A DNA stretch of 64,000 bases. Source: Agelas oroides. Its lineage: Eukaryota > Porifera > Demospongiae > Agelasida > Agelasidae. Below the pieces are notes generated by a model that saw only the letters and a list, made by a program, of their open reading frames with translations, was not told where the DNA came from and searched no databases. The stretch spans positions 13,438,562 through 13,502,561 of the forward strand of contig OX422185.1 of NCBI GenBank assembly GCA_949130485.1, in the 5' to 3' direction. A program made the position numbers and the translations under genes. Shown here in pieces: positions 41,356 through 51,939 of this stretch (the first letter of the stretch is position 1; each line of letters begins with the position of its first letter).

Positions 41356-42282
41356 ATGAGTCTCGATCTAGTCAGCAAGGGCAAGAACTGCGTCCAGGCA
41401 GCCCAGGCAGCTTATGCCGCTATAACGCGTCAAGACCCAAACTTGCATCAAGTGATTGTCAACCTGGAATCACTCCAGAAAGATGGAAAGAATCTGGCAG
41501 CATACTCCCAAGAGGCAAAAAGGAAGGCGGAAGCAACGGAACAGCAATTACAAGCAGAAATGAACGGGCTCAATACAGAAAAGCAGCAAATTGAAGCCAA
41601 CGTTATGAAGCTGAGACAAGACCAAGCAAATGCTGAACGAACACTAGCCCAACAAGAAGCTACCCTCAACAGTGATGTTGCTTCCATACAAACAATGGAG
41701 AGAGAACTCGTCGATGCTGAAGGCAGACTGCATCGTGCAAGAAAAAAGCGAAAGAAGAAGAAGAAAGGGCTAAAAAAATTGGGGGGAATTGCTGGTGTGG
41801 CTTTTGGTGGTTTAGGTGGTGGGATACTTGGAAGTTTATTAGGTGCAAGTGTAGCTGGACTTGCACCCAGTGATCAAATTGAAAAGGCAAAAGCAGAGAT
41901 AGCTCGTCGAAAAGCTGAAATCTCAAGCACAAGAAAGAACATCACCGCAACACAACAAACGATTGCTACTATTCGAGAACAAATTGTAAAGCTGGAGGCG
42001 AATATCACAGAGAATCAAACGAGAGCTGATCGCCTTCATGCCTCCATTGGGACAACCAAAAAGTCCATAGCATTTCAACTAAGGGCTGCTCATTTATGGG
42101 ATATGTTCACCAGAGCTGCTGCAGATGCCACTGGGCGTACTGAGCACTTGAAGCAAGTTGTCGACTTAGCAGTTGCAAGAGAGAATCTCCAAATCCTGAT
42201 GAGTAATGGCACAGTGACTATTGCAACATCTTTTCTTGAAGCATGGGAGGCAGTGTTAAGCCATGGTGGACAAATTCAATGA
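41356..42282 (+). CDS. Coiled-coil protein with Gly-rich hydrophobic core (308 aa)
   Basis: Unrecognised family; intact counterpart of the pseudogene at 32,216. Residues 1-52 are helical; 53-128 is a coiled coil (EATEQQLQAEMNGLNTEKQQ); 129-141 is strongly basic (KKRKKKKKGLKK); 142-171 is Gly/Ala-rich and hydrophobic (GGIAGVAFGGLGGGILGSLL), long enough for a membrane hairpin; 175-232 is a second coiled coil with ISSTRKNITATQQTIATIRE; 233-308 is helical with FQLRAAHLWDMFTRAAADAT. The pseudogene differs most in 105-145, while the C-terminal third is almost unchanged. No signal peptide is present. The mirrored coiled coils around a hydrophobic core could fold as an antiparallel hairpin; membrane insertion is an inference. 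The hAT element lies 361 bp upstream. Confidence 0.82.
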   Translation: MSLDLVSKGKNCVQAAQAAYAAITRQDPNLHQVIVNLESLQKDGKNLAAYSQEAKRKAEATEQQLQAEMNGLNTEKQQIEANVMKLRQDQANAERTLAQQEATLNSDVASIQTMERELVDAEGRLHRARKKRKKKKKGLKKLGGIAGVAFGGLGGGILGSLLGASVAGLAPSDQIEKAKAEIARRKAEISSTRKNITATQQTIATIREQIVKLEANITENQTRADRLHASIGTTKKSIAFQLRAAHLWDMFTRAAADATGRTEHLKQVVDLAVARENLQILMSNGTVTIATSFLEAWEAVLSHGGQIQ

Positions 42283-42717
42283 ACTTGATTCCTGACACCG
42301 GTAATTTTGGCTACTAGTTCAGTTTTAGGTAATCAAGCAAGAGATTAGGTCTTAGTTTTAGCCTGTAAGGTACAAGTTTTAGTTTTAGCTTCCCTATAGT
42401 TTTATTTTCACAGTGCAACAGAGGTGAAATCTGCATTTGATAATCAATGCATGCAGCCGAGTTTAACTAATACCATCAATCAAAATTTTCGTTTTGGTAA
42501 TTAAAACTAAAGCTACACGCATATATGTTGCAATGCACAATCATCTTTTGTAATTTGTAAACCAAAGTACTGAACATGCAAGTAATTATTTACCAATACT
42601 GTAAATCTCCTGAAAATAGGCACACCCTCGAAAATAAGCCCACCTCCCTTTTGTTACAAGGTTGCTTTTCTCTTGGAAGTATGCCCACCTATTTATGCTG
42701 TAGTACATACTGTTATG
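42283..42717. other. 3' flank and start of an inverted-repeat region
   Basis: No gene. GAAAATAGGCACACCCTCGA at 42,611 and CTCGAAAATATACGCCCACC near 43,988 share a motif, and CGCCCACGGGCGTATTTTTG near 44,500 is the inverted form of the latter, so the minisatellite may lie within a diverged repeat element. Confidence 0.4.
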
Positions 42718-42723
42718 GGAAGA

Positions 42724-43858
42724 AAAACGAAGAAGCAGTACTGTGACAGAGGAGGGAGTGACAGAAAGCACCAAAGAAGCAGTACTGTGACAGAGGAGGG
42801 AGTGACAGAAAGCACCAAAGAAGCAGTACTGTGACAGAGGAGGGAGTGACAGAAAGCACCAAAGAAGCAGTACTGTGACAGAGGAGGGAGTGACAGAAAG
42901 CACCAAAGAAGCAGTACTGTGACAGAGGAGGGAGTGACAGAAAGCACCAAAGAAGCAGTACTGTGACAGAGGAGGGAGTGACAGAAAGCACCAAAGAAGC
43001 AGTACTGTGACAGAGGAGGGAGTGACAGAAAGCACCAAAGAAGCAGTACTGTGACAGAGGAGGGAGTGACAGAAAGCACCAAAGAAGCAGTACTGTGACA
43101 GAGGAGGGAGTGACAGAAAGCACCAAAGAAGCAGTACTGTGACAGAGGAGGGAGTGACAGAAGGCACCAAAGAAGCAATACTGTGACAGAGGAGGGAGTG
43201 ACAGAAAGCACCAAAGAAGCAGTACTGTGACAGAGGAGGGAGTGACAGAAAGCACCAAAGAAGCAGTACTGTGACAGAGGAGGGAGTGACAGAAAGCACC
43301 AAAGAAGCAGTACTGTGACAGAGGAGGGAGTGACAGAAAGCACCAAAGAAGCAGTACTGTGACAGAGGAGGGAGTGACAGAAAGCACCAAAGAAGCAGTA
43401 CTGTGACAGAGGAGGGAGTGACAGAAAGCACCAAAGAAGCAGTACTGTGACAGAGGAGGGAGTGACAGAAAGCACCAAAGAAGCAGTACTGTGACAGAGG
43501 AGGGAGTGACAGAAAGCACCAAAGAAGCAGTACTGTGACAGAGGAGGGAGTGACAGAAGGCACCAAAGAAGCAATACTGTGACAGAGGAGGGAGTGACAG
43601 AAAGCACCAAAGAAGCAGTACTGTGACAGAGGAGGGAGTGACAGAAGGCACCAAAGAAGCAATACTGTGACAGAGGAGGGAGTGACAGAAAGCACCAAAG
43701 AAGCAGTACTGTGACAGAGGAGGGAGTGACAGAAAGCACCAAAGAAGCAGTACTGTGACAGAGGAGGGAGTGACAGAAGGCACCAAAGAAGCAATACTGT
43801 GACAGAGGAGGGAGTGACAGAAAGCACCAAAGAAGCAGTACTGTGACAGAGGAGGGAG
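42724..43858. repeat. 44-bp minisatellite, about 26 copies
   Basis: The unit is GAAGCAGTACTGTGACAGAG, GAGGGAGTGACAGAAAGCAC, CAAA. Copies are almost identical; a two-base variant (GAAGGCACC ... GCAATACTG) recurs in four copies (near 43,160, 43,560, 43,647 and 43,777). Because 44 is not a multiple of three and the minus strand has no stop in the unit, all three minus frames stay open for 1.1 kb. None has other signs of a gene. Confidence 0.95.
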
Positions 43859-44142
43859 TAACAAATGAAGGCAGACACCATTCGCTGTTATTGCATAAGC
43901 AAGTGCTTGACAAGGGGCATTGCAGAATCACTGCATGCGTACATAAGTAGAGCTAGACTAACTGCGTGTGCGGTGGCGAGAGAAGTACTCGAAAATATAC
44001 GCCCACCCCCTCTTTGAAGAGCCGCTTAAGTTTATGGCAAAGGAAAAGGAGAAGAGACTATACAAAACAAAAACAAAGTAGGAATGTCAAGGTACAGGTT
44101 TTTGAGAATAGAATCAGTTTGAGGGGTAATTGAAACAAAATA

Positions 44143-44485
44143 TTAAACACTGTGCTCCACATGGAGCTCAGCTTCAGAAGTGACAAGGGTGATGGGAGAG
44201 TTTCTGATTGGGTGTCCAGGGGATGAACAGGCGCCTCGAATGCAATGGATCGCAGACCTCAGTAGAGAAAAGACAAGACGGCAGTTTAACCATGACATTG
44301 TTTGTCCATATGAGTTTCCCCATTTGTTAGCCAGCAAAGATGCTAGGCGTTGGTAAAACACTCTGGTGCTGCTTGCCATACCTCCAGTTGCGGAGAAGAT
44401 TAGCGGTGTGAATGATGAGTGCTCCACTTCAAGGATTCTCCTCTCATAGGCATTCTTCTTCTCTCTCTCATGTTTCGTGTTAGGC
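44143..44485 (-). pseudogene. Retroelement reverse-transcriptase C-terminal fragment
   Basis: The minus frame reads NTKHEREKKNAYERRILEVE, HSSFTPLIFSATGGM, LASLLANKWGNSYGQTMSWL and LVFSLLRSAIHCIRG. This matches, as I remember it, the conserved tail found after the reverse transcriptase in many invertebrate retroelement ORFs (FTPLVFS-x-x-GGM ... LLRSxxxCIRGxRS). An in-frame stop just upstream (ACTTAAGG) and no RT core show it is only a fragment. Confidence 0.6.
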
Positions 44486-45316
44486 GTTCCTTAAGTTTAT
44501 CGCCCACGGGCGTATTTTTGTGACGGTACTACTTGAAACTTAGCTCACTGAATTGATATCTTCGTTCCAGGCCAATCTTTCTGGGAACGAGGCTAGGTGT
44601 TCATGTTGACTGACAATTTGTTTGCTGGGAGGATATATAATTAACTACCAACTAAAGATTACTGTCCCCTATTTAATTAAACCAAACTATGGCAAGTTCA
44701 CGTCACCTTGTTAACTATACCTCAAATAACATAAGACACTAATAAATAACCTAAGAAATGTTGTTGTTGGTGGTTTGAAGTGATTTTTCATAATGAAATT
44801 TAGCAAACATCGCTGCACCAGTGCATTGATCAGCCCCACCCCTTTTTGTCTGGCACATGCCTGCCTGACATACATCCCTGTTCCATAATCGTAGCATAAG
44901 CTCCAACTAGCATTTTATATCCTGAAAAAGTAAATTTTAACCATGCACTACCAGTATGATCGATCTAAACTGACAGCACCTCCGCCCCTTTTTGACTAGC
45001 AGAAGTTGATGCGCACCTGCATTTAGAGTCACAAAAACTACTCAGCATGGCTACCTTCCAGAAGATGTAGATGGTTTTCCAGTCAACCCTTACCACCTGT
45101 GAAGTAGAGAATTGTAAAGACCGGTGGTTGCTGATGGTCAATAACTCAGTGCAATGCCGAATCATGCAGTGTAGACAATGGAAATTCACGTAAATTGACG
45201 GCTAGTGCATGCATGATCAGAGCCACAAGCCAGATCTGCTTTCAGAAGTGGGTCTGGCTTGTGAGACTCACGATGAGTGCCTGGCTTTCACTTTGTCTAT
45301 TTCACCTCATACTGCA
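44486..45316. other. Non-genic stretch with small hairpins
   Basis: A short fold-back remnant (TTCGTTCCAGGCCAATCTTT with GGGAACGAGGCTAG) lies at 44,562-44,597, and a hairpin at 45,219-45,266 (ACAAGCCAGATCTGCTTTCA with GTGGGTCTGGCTTGT) resembles the 1,794 family. No gene supported. Confidence 0.45.
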
Positions 45317-45394
45317 AAAATAATAATTACAATAATTACAATAATTACAATAATTACAATAATTACAATAATTACAATAATTACAATAATCAAT
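45317..45394. repeat. (AATAATTAC)n microsatellite
   Basis: Eight or nine near-perfect nine-base units. Confidence 0.9.
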
Positions 45395-45486
45395 AATCAA
45401 TAGACATAATAACCTAAACGAGCTACTTGCATGCAACTAGATGAAATACATTTATACAATGAGGTACTGTGGGGGGTGCAACGGTA

Positions 45487-47631
45487 CTAAAACACTTGTA
45501 TATCACTCTTGTCATATTCACAAACAAATATAAAGCCATCCTTGTCTATAGCTATGCTCCAAGGGTGCTTAAGTTCACTTCCACCAGCTTCATCCATCCC
45601 AAAAGATAGGACAAACTTGCCAGATGTACAGAAAACTGAGATACGATTGTTACCCCATTCAGTTATATACACATAGTCACCACTAGTATACACTCCTACT
45701 GGATACTGGAGGTCGCCTTTGCCCCGCCCTCTCTGGCCAATGTATCGCAGATACTGACCATCTCCACTAAACACCAAAAGTTGGTGTTTCTCAAAATCAA
45801 TGACATAAATGTTTCCACGACAGTCAAAGCTTATGTCCCTTGGATGCCAAATGATCGGACAAAGTTCAAGTTGGAATCAAACACCTGTACTCTGCCATTA
45901 TGGCTGTCACACACGTAGACTTGGTGCTTATGGTACTTGACACCCCATGGGTATTTAAACTCTCTAACATTTAACCCTTCCTTGCCAACCGACTTGACCA
46001 CCTCACCATGTCTGTTGAACTTTTGCACTTTGTGAGCACTGGTTACATACACATTACCCTCACCATCTGTGGTAATGCCAGTGGGACATCTAGCCCCAAA
46101 TGGTGGCTTCCCTATGGAACCTATGGTTAGAACTCTCTGGCCCTGGGAATCAAGTTTGGCATATCGATGGTGTAAGTGCTCGGTCACAAACACTTCTCCG
46201 TTGTCATCAACTGCAATACAGTATGGTTGCACTCCCTCAATGACCCTTACTGGAGTGCCTAGCTGAGTAGGAGGGCGCTGCACAAACACTGGGAATGTTC
46301 CAATGTCAGTATTGTTGACTTGAACTGTCAGGTGATGGCGGCCCCTGGTGGTGGGTGTGTAGGAGACCTCATATGTGGAAGGGGTAAGGCTCACTACTGT
46401 GGCTTGGAGAACTGAGCCATCCACCAGGGACTTCAGCTTGGCTGAGACATGTTGCTGGATAGGAGGGGACTGGTGATGGGTTTCATGTGTGTACACGGTG
46501 AACTTAGACACCTGCTTGGTGATGGCAGCCTTGAGACCTGGGCCATCAATTTCAGCCACAGAACTCCTCTTACAAATCTCTGTAAGATCAGTGGAAGGAG
46601 GAACTGCTACAAATGTGTTGGCTACTTCGTTTGGACTTAACTTCACATCCTGGTACTTTCTGGAGACTTGCTGGACCTGACTGGTCATCTGTTGCTTCAA
46701 GGAGATAAGTTCCTCGTCAGTCGCATTCTCAGCTGTCATCTCTACAAATCCCACAAGGCTGTCAAGGGTGGCTGACAGTACCTGAAGGTCCTCATGCTGT
46801 TTGTCCAGTGTACCCATTTTTTTCGCCACTACCTCATGTGTCTGCTGTAACATAAGTTGTTCACAATTATTGAGAATAGCACGAAGCTGTTCAAATGATT
46901 GTGTAATGATTCTATCGAGGTCCACTCCTTGGTCTCTGATCTTTCTCTTGCTGTCCTCCACTCTGGCTATGGCTGTGGTAACACTGGTTTGAGTGTCTCG
47001 GAGGGGCACTAGGCTGGACAAAACCTCCTCTCTGAATGCATCAGCCACACCCCTCACGAAGTCAAACTTGTGGCCAGCATGGTCTACAAGGGTACAATCT
47101 CGACAAATAAACTGCTCACACTTAAAGCAGTAGAGTTTTCGAAATTCTTCCTCATGTTCCTGGCAGATGGAGGCAAGAGATTTCTTTGATGGAAGTTGAA
47201 TTAGTGCCCCCTTCCTCATCTCAGAGATCAGAAATGTTTCATGCCTTTTCATCGTTTTGTGAAGAATAGCACAGCCAGTGCAAATAAAGCCACAGGAGTG
47301 GCAGAAAGAGGTTGCTTTTGCATCAGCGGAGCAACTCTGACAGGCAATCTCATTGCTCTCAGCTTCTTTCATAATCTGGTAGACTTCAATCAATCCATTG
47401 ATGAAGAACACAGTGGGAAGAGAGCTGGGGTCATTGTCTGCCACTGTAGTGACACTTTGACATTGAGGACACTCCACCTCCTTGTCCTTTTGCTGTTGCA
47501 CTAGTAGCTGCCGGATGCATTCCTGGCAGTAGGTGTGGAGGCAGGACAGGGCCTTGGGGTCACGGTAGGTCTTCAGACAGTTGGCACACTGGACTTGTCT
47601 CCCCAGTAGCTCCAGGTTCTTTGCAAGAGTC
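45487..47631 (-). CDS. TRIM-NHL protein with one frameshift
   Basis: RING-B-box-coiled-coil-filamin-NHL protein, the TRIM2/TRIM71 architecture, typically an E3 ubiquitin ligase and/or RNA regulator. On the minus strand: RING finger (VQCANCLKTYRDPKALSCLH, TYCQECI ... ECPQCQS; C-x2-C-x11-C-x-H-x2-C-x2-C ... C-x2-C); two B-boxes (CQSCSADAKATSFCHSCG; CQEHEEEFRKLYCFKCEQF); a coiled coil; a filamin-type repeat (VSYTPTTRGRHHLTVQVN); then six NHL repeats starting QPYCIAVDDNGEVFVTEHLH. The exon begins after a CACACACAG acceptor, so the initiator ATG is in an unseen upstream exon. Near 45,845-45,852 one base is missing: FVRSFG is followed by a stop in frame, but the other frame resumes HPRDISFDCRGNIYVIDFEK and continues the propeller to the stop at 45,487. 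It is either a recent pseudogene, an allele, or a sequence error; everything else is intact. Confidence 0.88.
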
Positions 47632-48702
47632 CTGTGTGTGTGTGTGTGTGTGTGTGTGATGGGGGGGGGGGGGGGGTGCTTTAAGGGTTGTTGGAACTAA
47701 TTGGGGCGCGCATGCGGCCGGTTGCTAGGGGGTTGTATCTCGGCAATAAAAAGGCTTATAAATGGTCAAGCCCACTGCTCCAGGATGTCGCAAAACAAGT
47801 TCAATTCCGGTGTTTTATGACAACAGCTTTTCGCATACTTTTGGATCCGTACGGTTGTTAGTTCCAAAGTTGGGAGTATGTTGCAAAACTTGGCTTTTCA
47901 TTTGAGGCCTTTGGTCAAATAGCTCAGTACCCTGTAAACATAGTTACCATGTAGGGACCATCTTATAGAACCTTTTATGTGGCAATATTCACAGCTTTTT
48001 CACAGCTCATTCATAGCGACATCCTCTCATCTTGGCCACACCCCTTGCATGGGATATGACTATACTGCATTCGATGGGAATACGAAAGTTCGTAGCAGAA
48101 ACAGGTGGCTATTCAAGAACTTCTTCAATCTATAATTATACTAGCTAAGGTAGCGTACCCTTTTCCTGTTTTCAATTTCAAGCCTTTGCGATCAGCTATC
48201 ACATCCCACTAATAGTCTGGGCACGAGACTATGTCAAGGGGGAGGCCATGTCCTGCACTCTGGAAACCCCCTGGAAACCCCCCTCCGTCTGCCCCTCACT
48301 GAGTCCGACTCAAACTTACTTCTTTGGCGCGGGAGCTTCAGCCATTCGGATTACTTCAATACCTGACATGCGCAGACAGATACGCCGAACCGGATTTTAG
48401 ACCGCTGACACACTTTCTATGTGCACTCCGCCCCTTCCTATTCAACTTTAGCCAGACCAGGGTGTGGCTTGCGAGACCAGCATGGGATCTAGTCAACCTC
48501 AGCGCGGATTGGGACATTGCTTGCATAGTTTATTTCTGTCTGAATACTATCAGTATACGGTGTAGTCTTTGAAAGAAGTTAAAATTGTGACTCGGCGTGT
48601 GGATGTTTATTTAAGCCAAGTTTTGTACCTTTCAGTGGTGTTCACAGTTCAGCTGGATCTAACAAGTTCATGATCGTGTTCGGTTAGCTGGACTGAAGAG
48701 AG
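47632..48702. other. CA/C repeat and intergenic region
   Basis: 47,632-47,677 is a (GT)n run joined to a G run; on the minus strand it forms the CA-rich tract at the splice acceptor of the TRIM-NHL exon. The rest, up to the membrane-protein gene, shows a short TAGTCTGGGCACGAGACTA element end at 48,213-48,231 but no gene. Confidence 0.6.
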
Positions 48703-49716
48703 ATGAGTCTTGAAACATTGGATGAGTTCAACACCTTTTATCTTTTGCCACACTTGATTGTTTATTACATATACATTGTGATAAAATATATACTGTTAAT
48801 TTATGCCTGGTTACGCTTTATATCCAGTAAGTATAGCGGTAAAATGTTTAGCTATTTTTGTTGCTGCTGTTGCTGTCAGCGTTCTTGTAATTACTGCTTC
48901 ATGCTACAGCAATGGATCATTAAGCTTCTTTTGGGGAGAGAAGCAAGCGTGGTGAAAAGGTTTAACACCTATAAGGATGATGAATATATTAATGGTATCC
49001 CAACTCTCTACATTCGTAACAAGCGACTAACCCCAGGAGAAATAAGTGTATTGGCACTGCTGATAATTACTTTCAGTCTTCTGATTCTGATTACTGCGTT
49101 TGATTTATTCTTCATCAATATCACGTATGTTTGCACAAACAATCCTGGAATCTACTGTTTTGTGACAGATCTAAACATCACAAATAAACGTATCACTGAT
49201 TGCCAGCATTGGAACAACAAGAGTGAGGTTACCATAGTGTGTTTCCAGTGGGCATACAATTCCAAAGCAACTATTGCTGCAGTTGGTGGTTTAATCACCT
49301 TCTTTCAGTACACGGTACGAATCATTACAGAAATTTCGATTGCATTGAATGGGTTTCTTGCTAAGAACTGTTGTACAAAACATATCTTGAAGATACTTCG
49401 AAAGGCTTTTGCTCTCATTATAGCACTAGCTGAAATCTGTTTTGCTTTACTTTTGATTTATTTTTTCTTGAAGAGAACTCACGGTAAAGAAAATGTGATC
49501 ATAGCATTTTTTCTTAGATATGGAAACCAACTGCTGTTACTTGGTGGCATACTTGGAACTTGTTTATTTCTACCACTTGAAGAGTACGCCAGTTCAGTTG
49601 AACAACAGTTTAATTTAATGGAACATCAAACGCATTATGGAAGCACTTTAATCAACCAACAGCAACCCAATTCAGGAGAATATTACGACGGTACGGTTAA
49701 ACTTGTGAACAGTTAA
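48703..49716 (+). CDS. Five-pass membrane protein, Cys-rich, paralog 2 (337 aa)
   Basis: Homolog of the gene at 29,961-31,070; function unknown. Hydrophobic helices lie at about 13-40, 114-140, 187-214, 234-256 and 275-293. A CCCCCC run follows helix 1 (SYFCCCCCCQRSCNYC). The loop between helices 2 and 3 has Cys 144, 152, 167 and 180, glycosylation sites, and ends SEVTIVCFQW, matching DNVTIICYQL of the paralog; after it both read AVGGLITF / LVGGLLAF. Here the loop between helices 3 and 4 is short and lacks the Cys clusters of the paralog. The C-terminus (about 295-337) is polar. Single exon, unbroken, ATG well defined. Overall identity is low, so the duplication is old. Confidence 0.8.
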   Translation: MSLETLDEFNTFYLLPHLIVYYIYIVIKYILLIYAWLRFISSKYSGKMFSYFCCCCCCQRSCNYCFMLQQWIIKLLLGREASVVKRFNTYKDDEYINGIPTLYIRNKRLTPGEISVLALLIITFSLLILITAFDLFFINITYVCTNNPGIYCFVTDLNITNKRITDCQHWNNKSEVTIVCFQWAYNSKATIAAVGGLITFFQYTVRIITEISIALNGFLAKNCCTKHILKILRKAFALIIALAEICFALLLIYFFLKRTHGKENVIIAFFLRYGNQLLLLGGILGTCLFLPLEEYASSVEQQFNLMEHQTHYGSTLINQQQPNSGEYYDGTVKLVNS

Positions 49717-50001
49717 AAATCGTGCTTTTTTAATGTTATAGTATTGGACTGCATACTGATTTATGTACTGTGTTTATGCAGTTATAGTGATGCTGGAGTC
49801 TCGAGTTGTGTTAATTGACTGTTTCTATTTGAGTTTTCGTTTTAGTAATTTACTTTTAACGTTTTCTACCACTTATGGGTCATTTCATACAGTTATCTTT
49901 ACTTATAAATGTAAAGAGTTTTAGTTTTTCTTTTCCTTACTAAAAGGGAGCAACTTAGCTTTCAGTTTAGTGAACAGAGTTTTCTTCCACTGAAGAATAT
50001 A
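49717..50001. other. 3' flank, non-genic
   Basis: AT-rich; nothing further seen. Confidence 0.4.
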
Positions 50002-50528
50002 TGTAGGCCTTGGCAAATTATTCCAGAATAATTTGCGAATAATAGGTGCCACACTTTTTGCTAATAATAATACGAGAATAATGGACATTGATTGTTTAAT
50101 ATTTGAGAATAATAGGTAAAGATTGTCTACTATTGGTCTCTATAGAAGTTGAAGAACTTAGTGCACACTGCCCAGTGTACAAAGAGTTAACTTTAAAAAA
50201 AAAAAACCGAGTAGTTTTAGGGTTAAATTTAGACAACAACAATAGACCTTATGCAATTGACGTCATCACCTCACGAAACTAAACGTAAAATGGATAGTGG
50301 ACGGAAATCTGGATATTATGCCACTATTTGAGTGACTGCGGTCTATGGAGGAGCATAAGTACAGCGAAGCACTTTGTGAGGTTTCTCACTAGTTTTCACC
50401 TTTTTTTAGTTATGCTTTGGGAATAATTGAGAATAATGGGCTGGTTTGAGAGAATAATAGGGTGAAATTTTGGGAATAAAAGAATAGAATAATGGGTGAA
50501 TCATTGGGAATAATTTGCCAGGGCCTAA
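50002..50528. mobile_element. MITE with TAGGCCTTGGCAAATTATTCC ends
   Basis: TAGGCCTTGGCAAATTATTC at the left is inverted at the right (GAATAATTTGCCAGGGCCTA) with one mismatch. Flanks AATATATG and AACATATG match at seven of eight bases, a likely target duplication of hAT length. The inner sequence has many GAATAATAGG-type motifs near both ends. No coding capacity. Confidence 0.75.
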
Positions 50529-50684
50529 ACATATGAGCTGGGCCTATTTATCATACCCTTTATATGGAGGGTTCTGGGAACTGATAAAACAACATATAGC
50601 ACTGAGTGCTATATGTTGTTTTATCAGTTCCCAGAACCCTCCATATAAAGGGTATGATAAATAGGCCCAGCTCATATGTTTAGG
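50524..50684. repeat. Perfect 161-bp palindrome
   Basis: Two 80-base arms are exact complements around the single base at 50,604. The left arm begins CCTAAACATATGAGCTGGGC, overlapping the right end of the preceding MITE, and the centre reads TATAGCACTGAGTGCTATA. Perfect arms with a one-base centre can form a complete hairpin or cruciform. There is no coding or terminator context. Confidence 0.97.
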
Positions 50685-50731
50685 TGTAATATTGCTCTAT
50701 AGGAGTCTCCTATAGAGCAATATTACACCTA
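50681..50731. repeat. Perfect 51-bp palindrome overlapping the first
   Basis: Arms of 25 bases pair exactly around the base at 50,706 (CTATAGGAGTCTCCTATAG at the centre). It overlaps the last four bases of the 161-bp palindrome, so one strand has two adjacent hairpins. Confidence 0.97.
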
Positions 50732-51939
50732 GTCGCACAGACGTGTACACTGTGGTGAGATTGCGCACTATTGTGTATCTTTTCCGATTATCATGCAACT
50801 TAGAGGTCAACTATATATACCCTGAACATGTTTACCATTCATTCATATATAGTTTATACTTGCATAGGGGAGGGGCCAACAGCAAGAAAAGGCTAAGTGC
50901 GCAAGTTGTGCACATCCAGAGAGATGCACAAAGTGCACAAGAAATTGTGACACTACGTGCATCTCCAAGTGTATAGTGTCCAAGGAAGTGCACAAGAAAT
51001 GATGGTGGTGCGCAACTTGGAAAATTCTGGGAAACTGCCCTCTTTCTTACTGGCTTAGTCCCCCCTCCCCCTCCAATTCTGCTGCCGATGGAAGTCAGTT
51101 ATATTTACTTGTTTTCAGCACAGTCTTGATTGATGCAAATTGAAGGAATGTGGTGTTTGTACAATAGTATGTGTGGGATGTTTGACAAATTTACTCAAGT
51201 ATCAACTCCCACTGAATACCTGAGAATTGGCTTGGGAAGAACAGTCACATCTTTGTAGTAACTGTTACAGGGTACTTTCACCTGCAACACAACAATTCTG
51301 CTTTTTCTCAAAATTCAAGCAGGGATATGTAGGTGGATCCCTAGTTCAAGGCTCAAGGTTTTGCAGTGTGCATGTCCGAATGGCAAATACTTCTTTTCCT
51401 TCATCACAAACTTATGTTCTACTTAAAACTGTGACAGTTGCATTCTTTCTTGAAAACTTTCATTGAAAAACCCTTGTTTACTTTTGCAGCTCGGGAGAGG
51501 CAAAGTCAAGTACAGATTCCATACTACAGCACTTCAAATTCAAAGAGCTAGTCTTCACACTGTAGTACGTAATGGGTATTCTCCTGGGTTTACGTGAATG
51601 AGTTAGACACTGAGACCAAGGATCTATGCGATTTGGAGACCCCAGGGCCCCAAGGCTGCTTGTAGCATCCCGAGCACAAACTGAAGAACAAACAGGTAAT
51701 GCCTGCATGAGTGCTGAGTCACTTGGGTGTACTGATTGTTCATGTGTCTATCTTTTCTCTAGACACTCATCATAATCAATGTGTCAACTAACATCTTCTG
51801 TGTCGCATTCATGCCACAACACAAATCACCAAGGTCATGCACTATTGCTGTTACACAATAGGAGGGAGAGAGTATGAGGGGATAGCTAATTCGTCTATAT
51901 AATTCGTCAGCCACCATCATAATTAGGGTGGCACACAAA
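50732..51939. other. Non-genic stretch
   Basis: No gene supported. Between 50,895 and 51,020 GTGCGCAAGTTGTGCAC and GTGCGCAACTT form a loose inverted repeat with several GTGCACAAG motifs. Confidence 0.4.
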
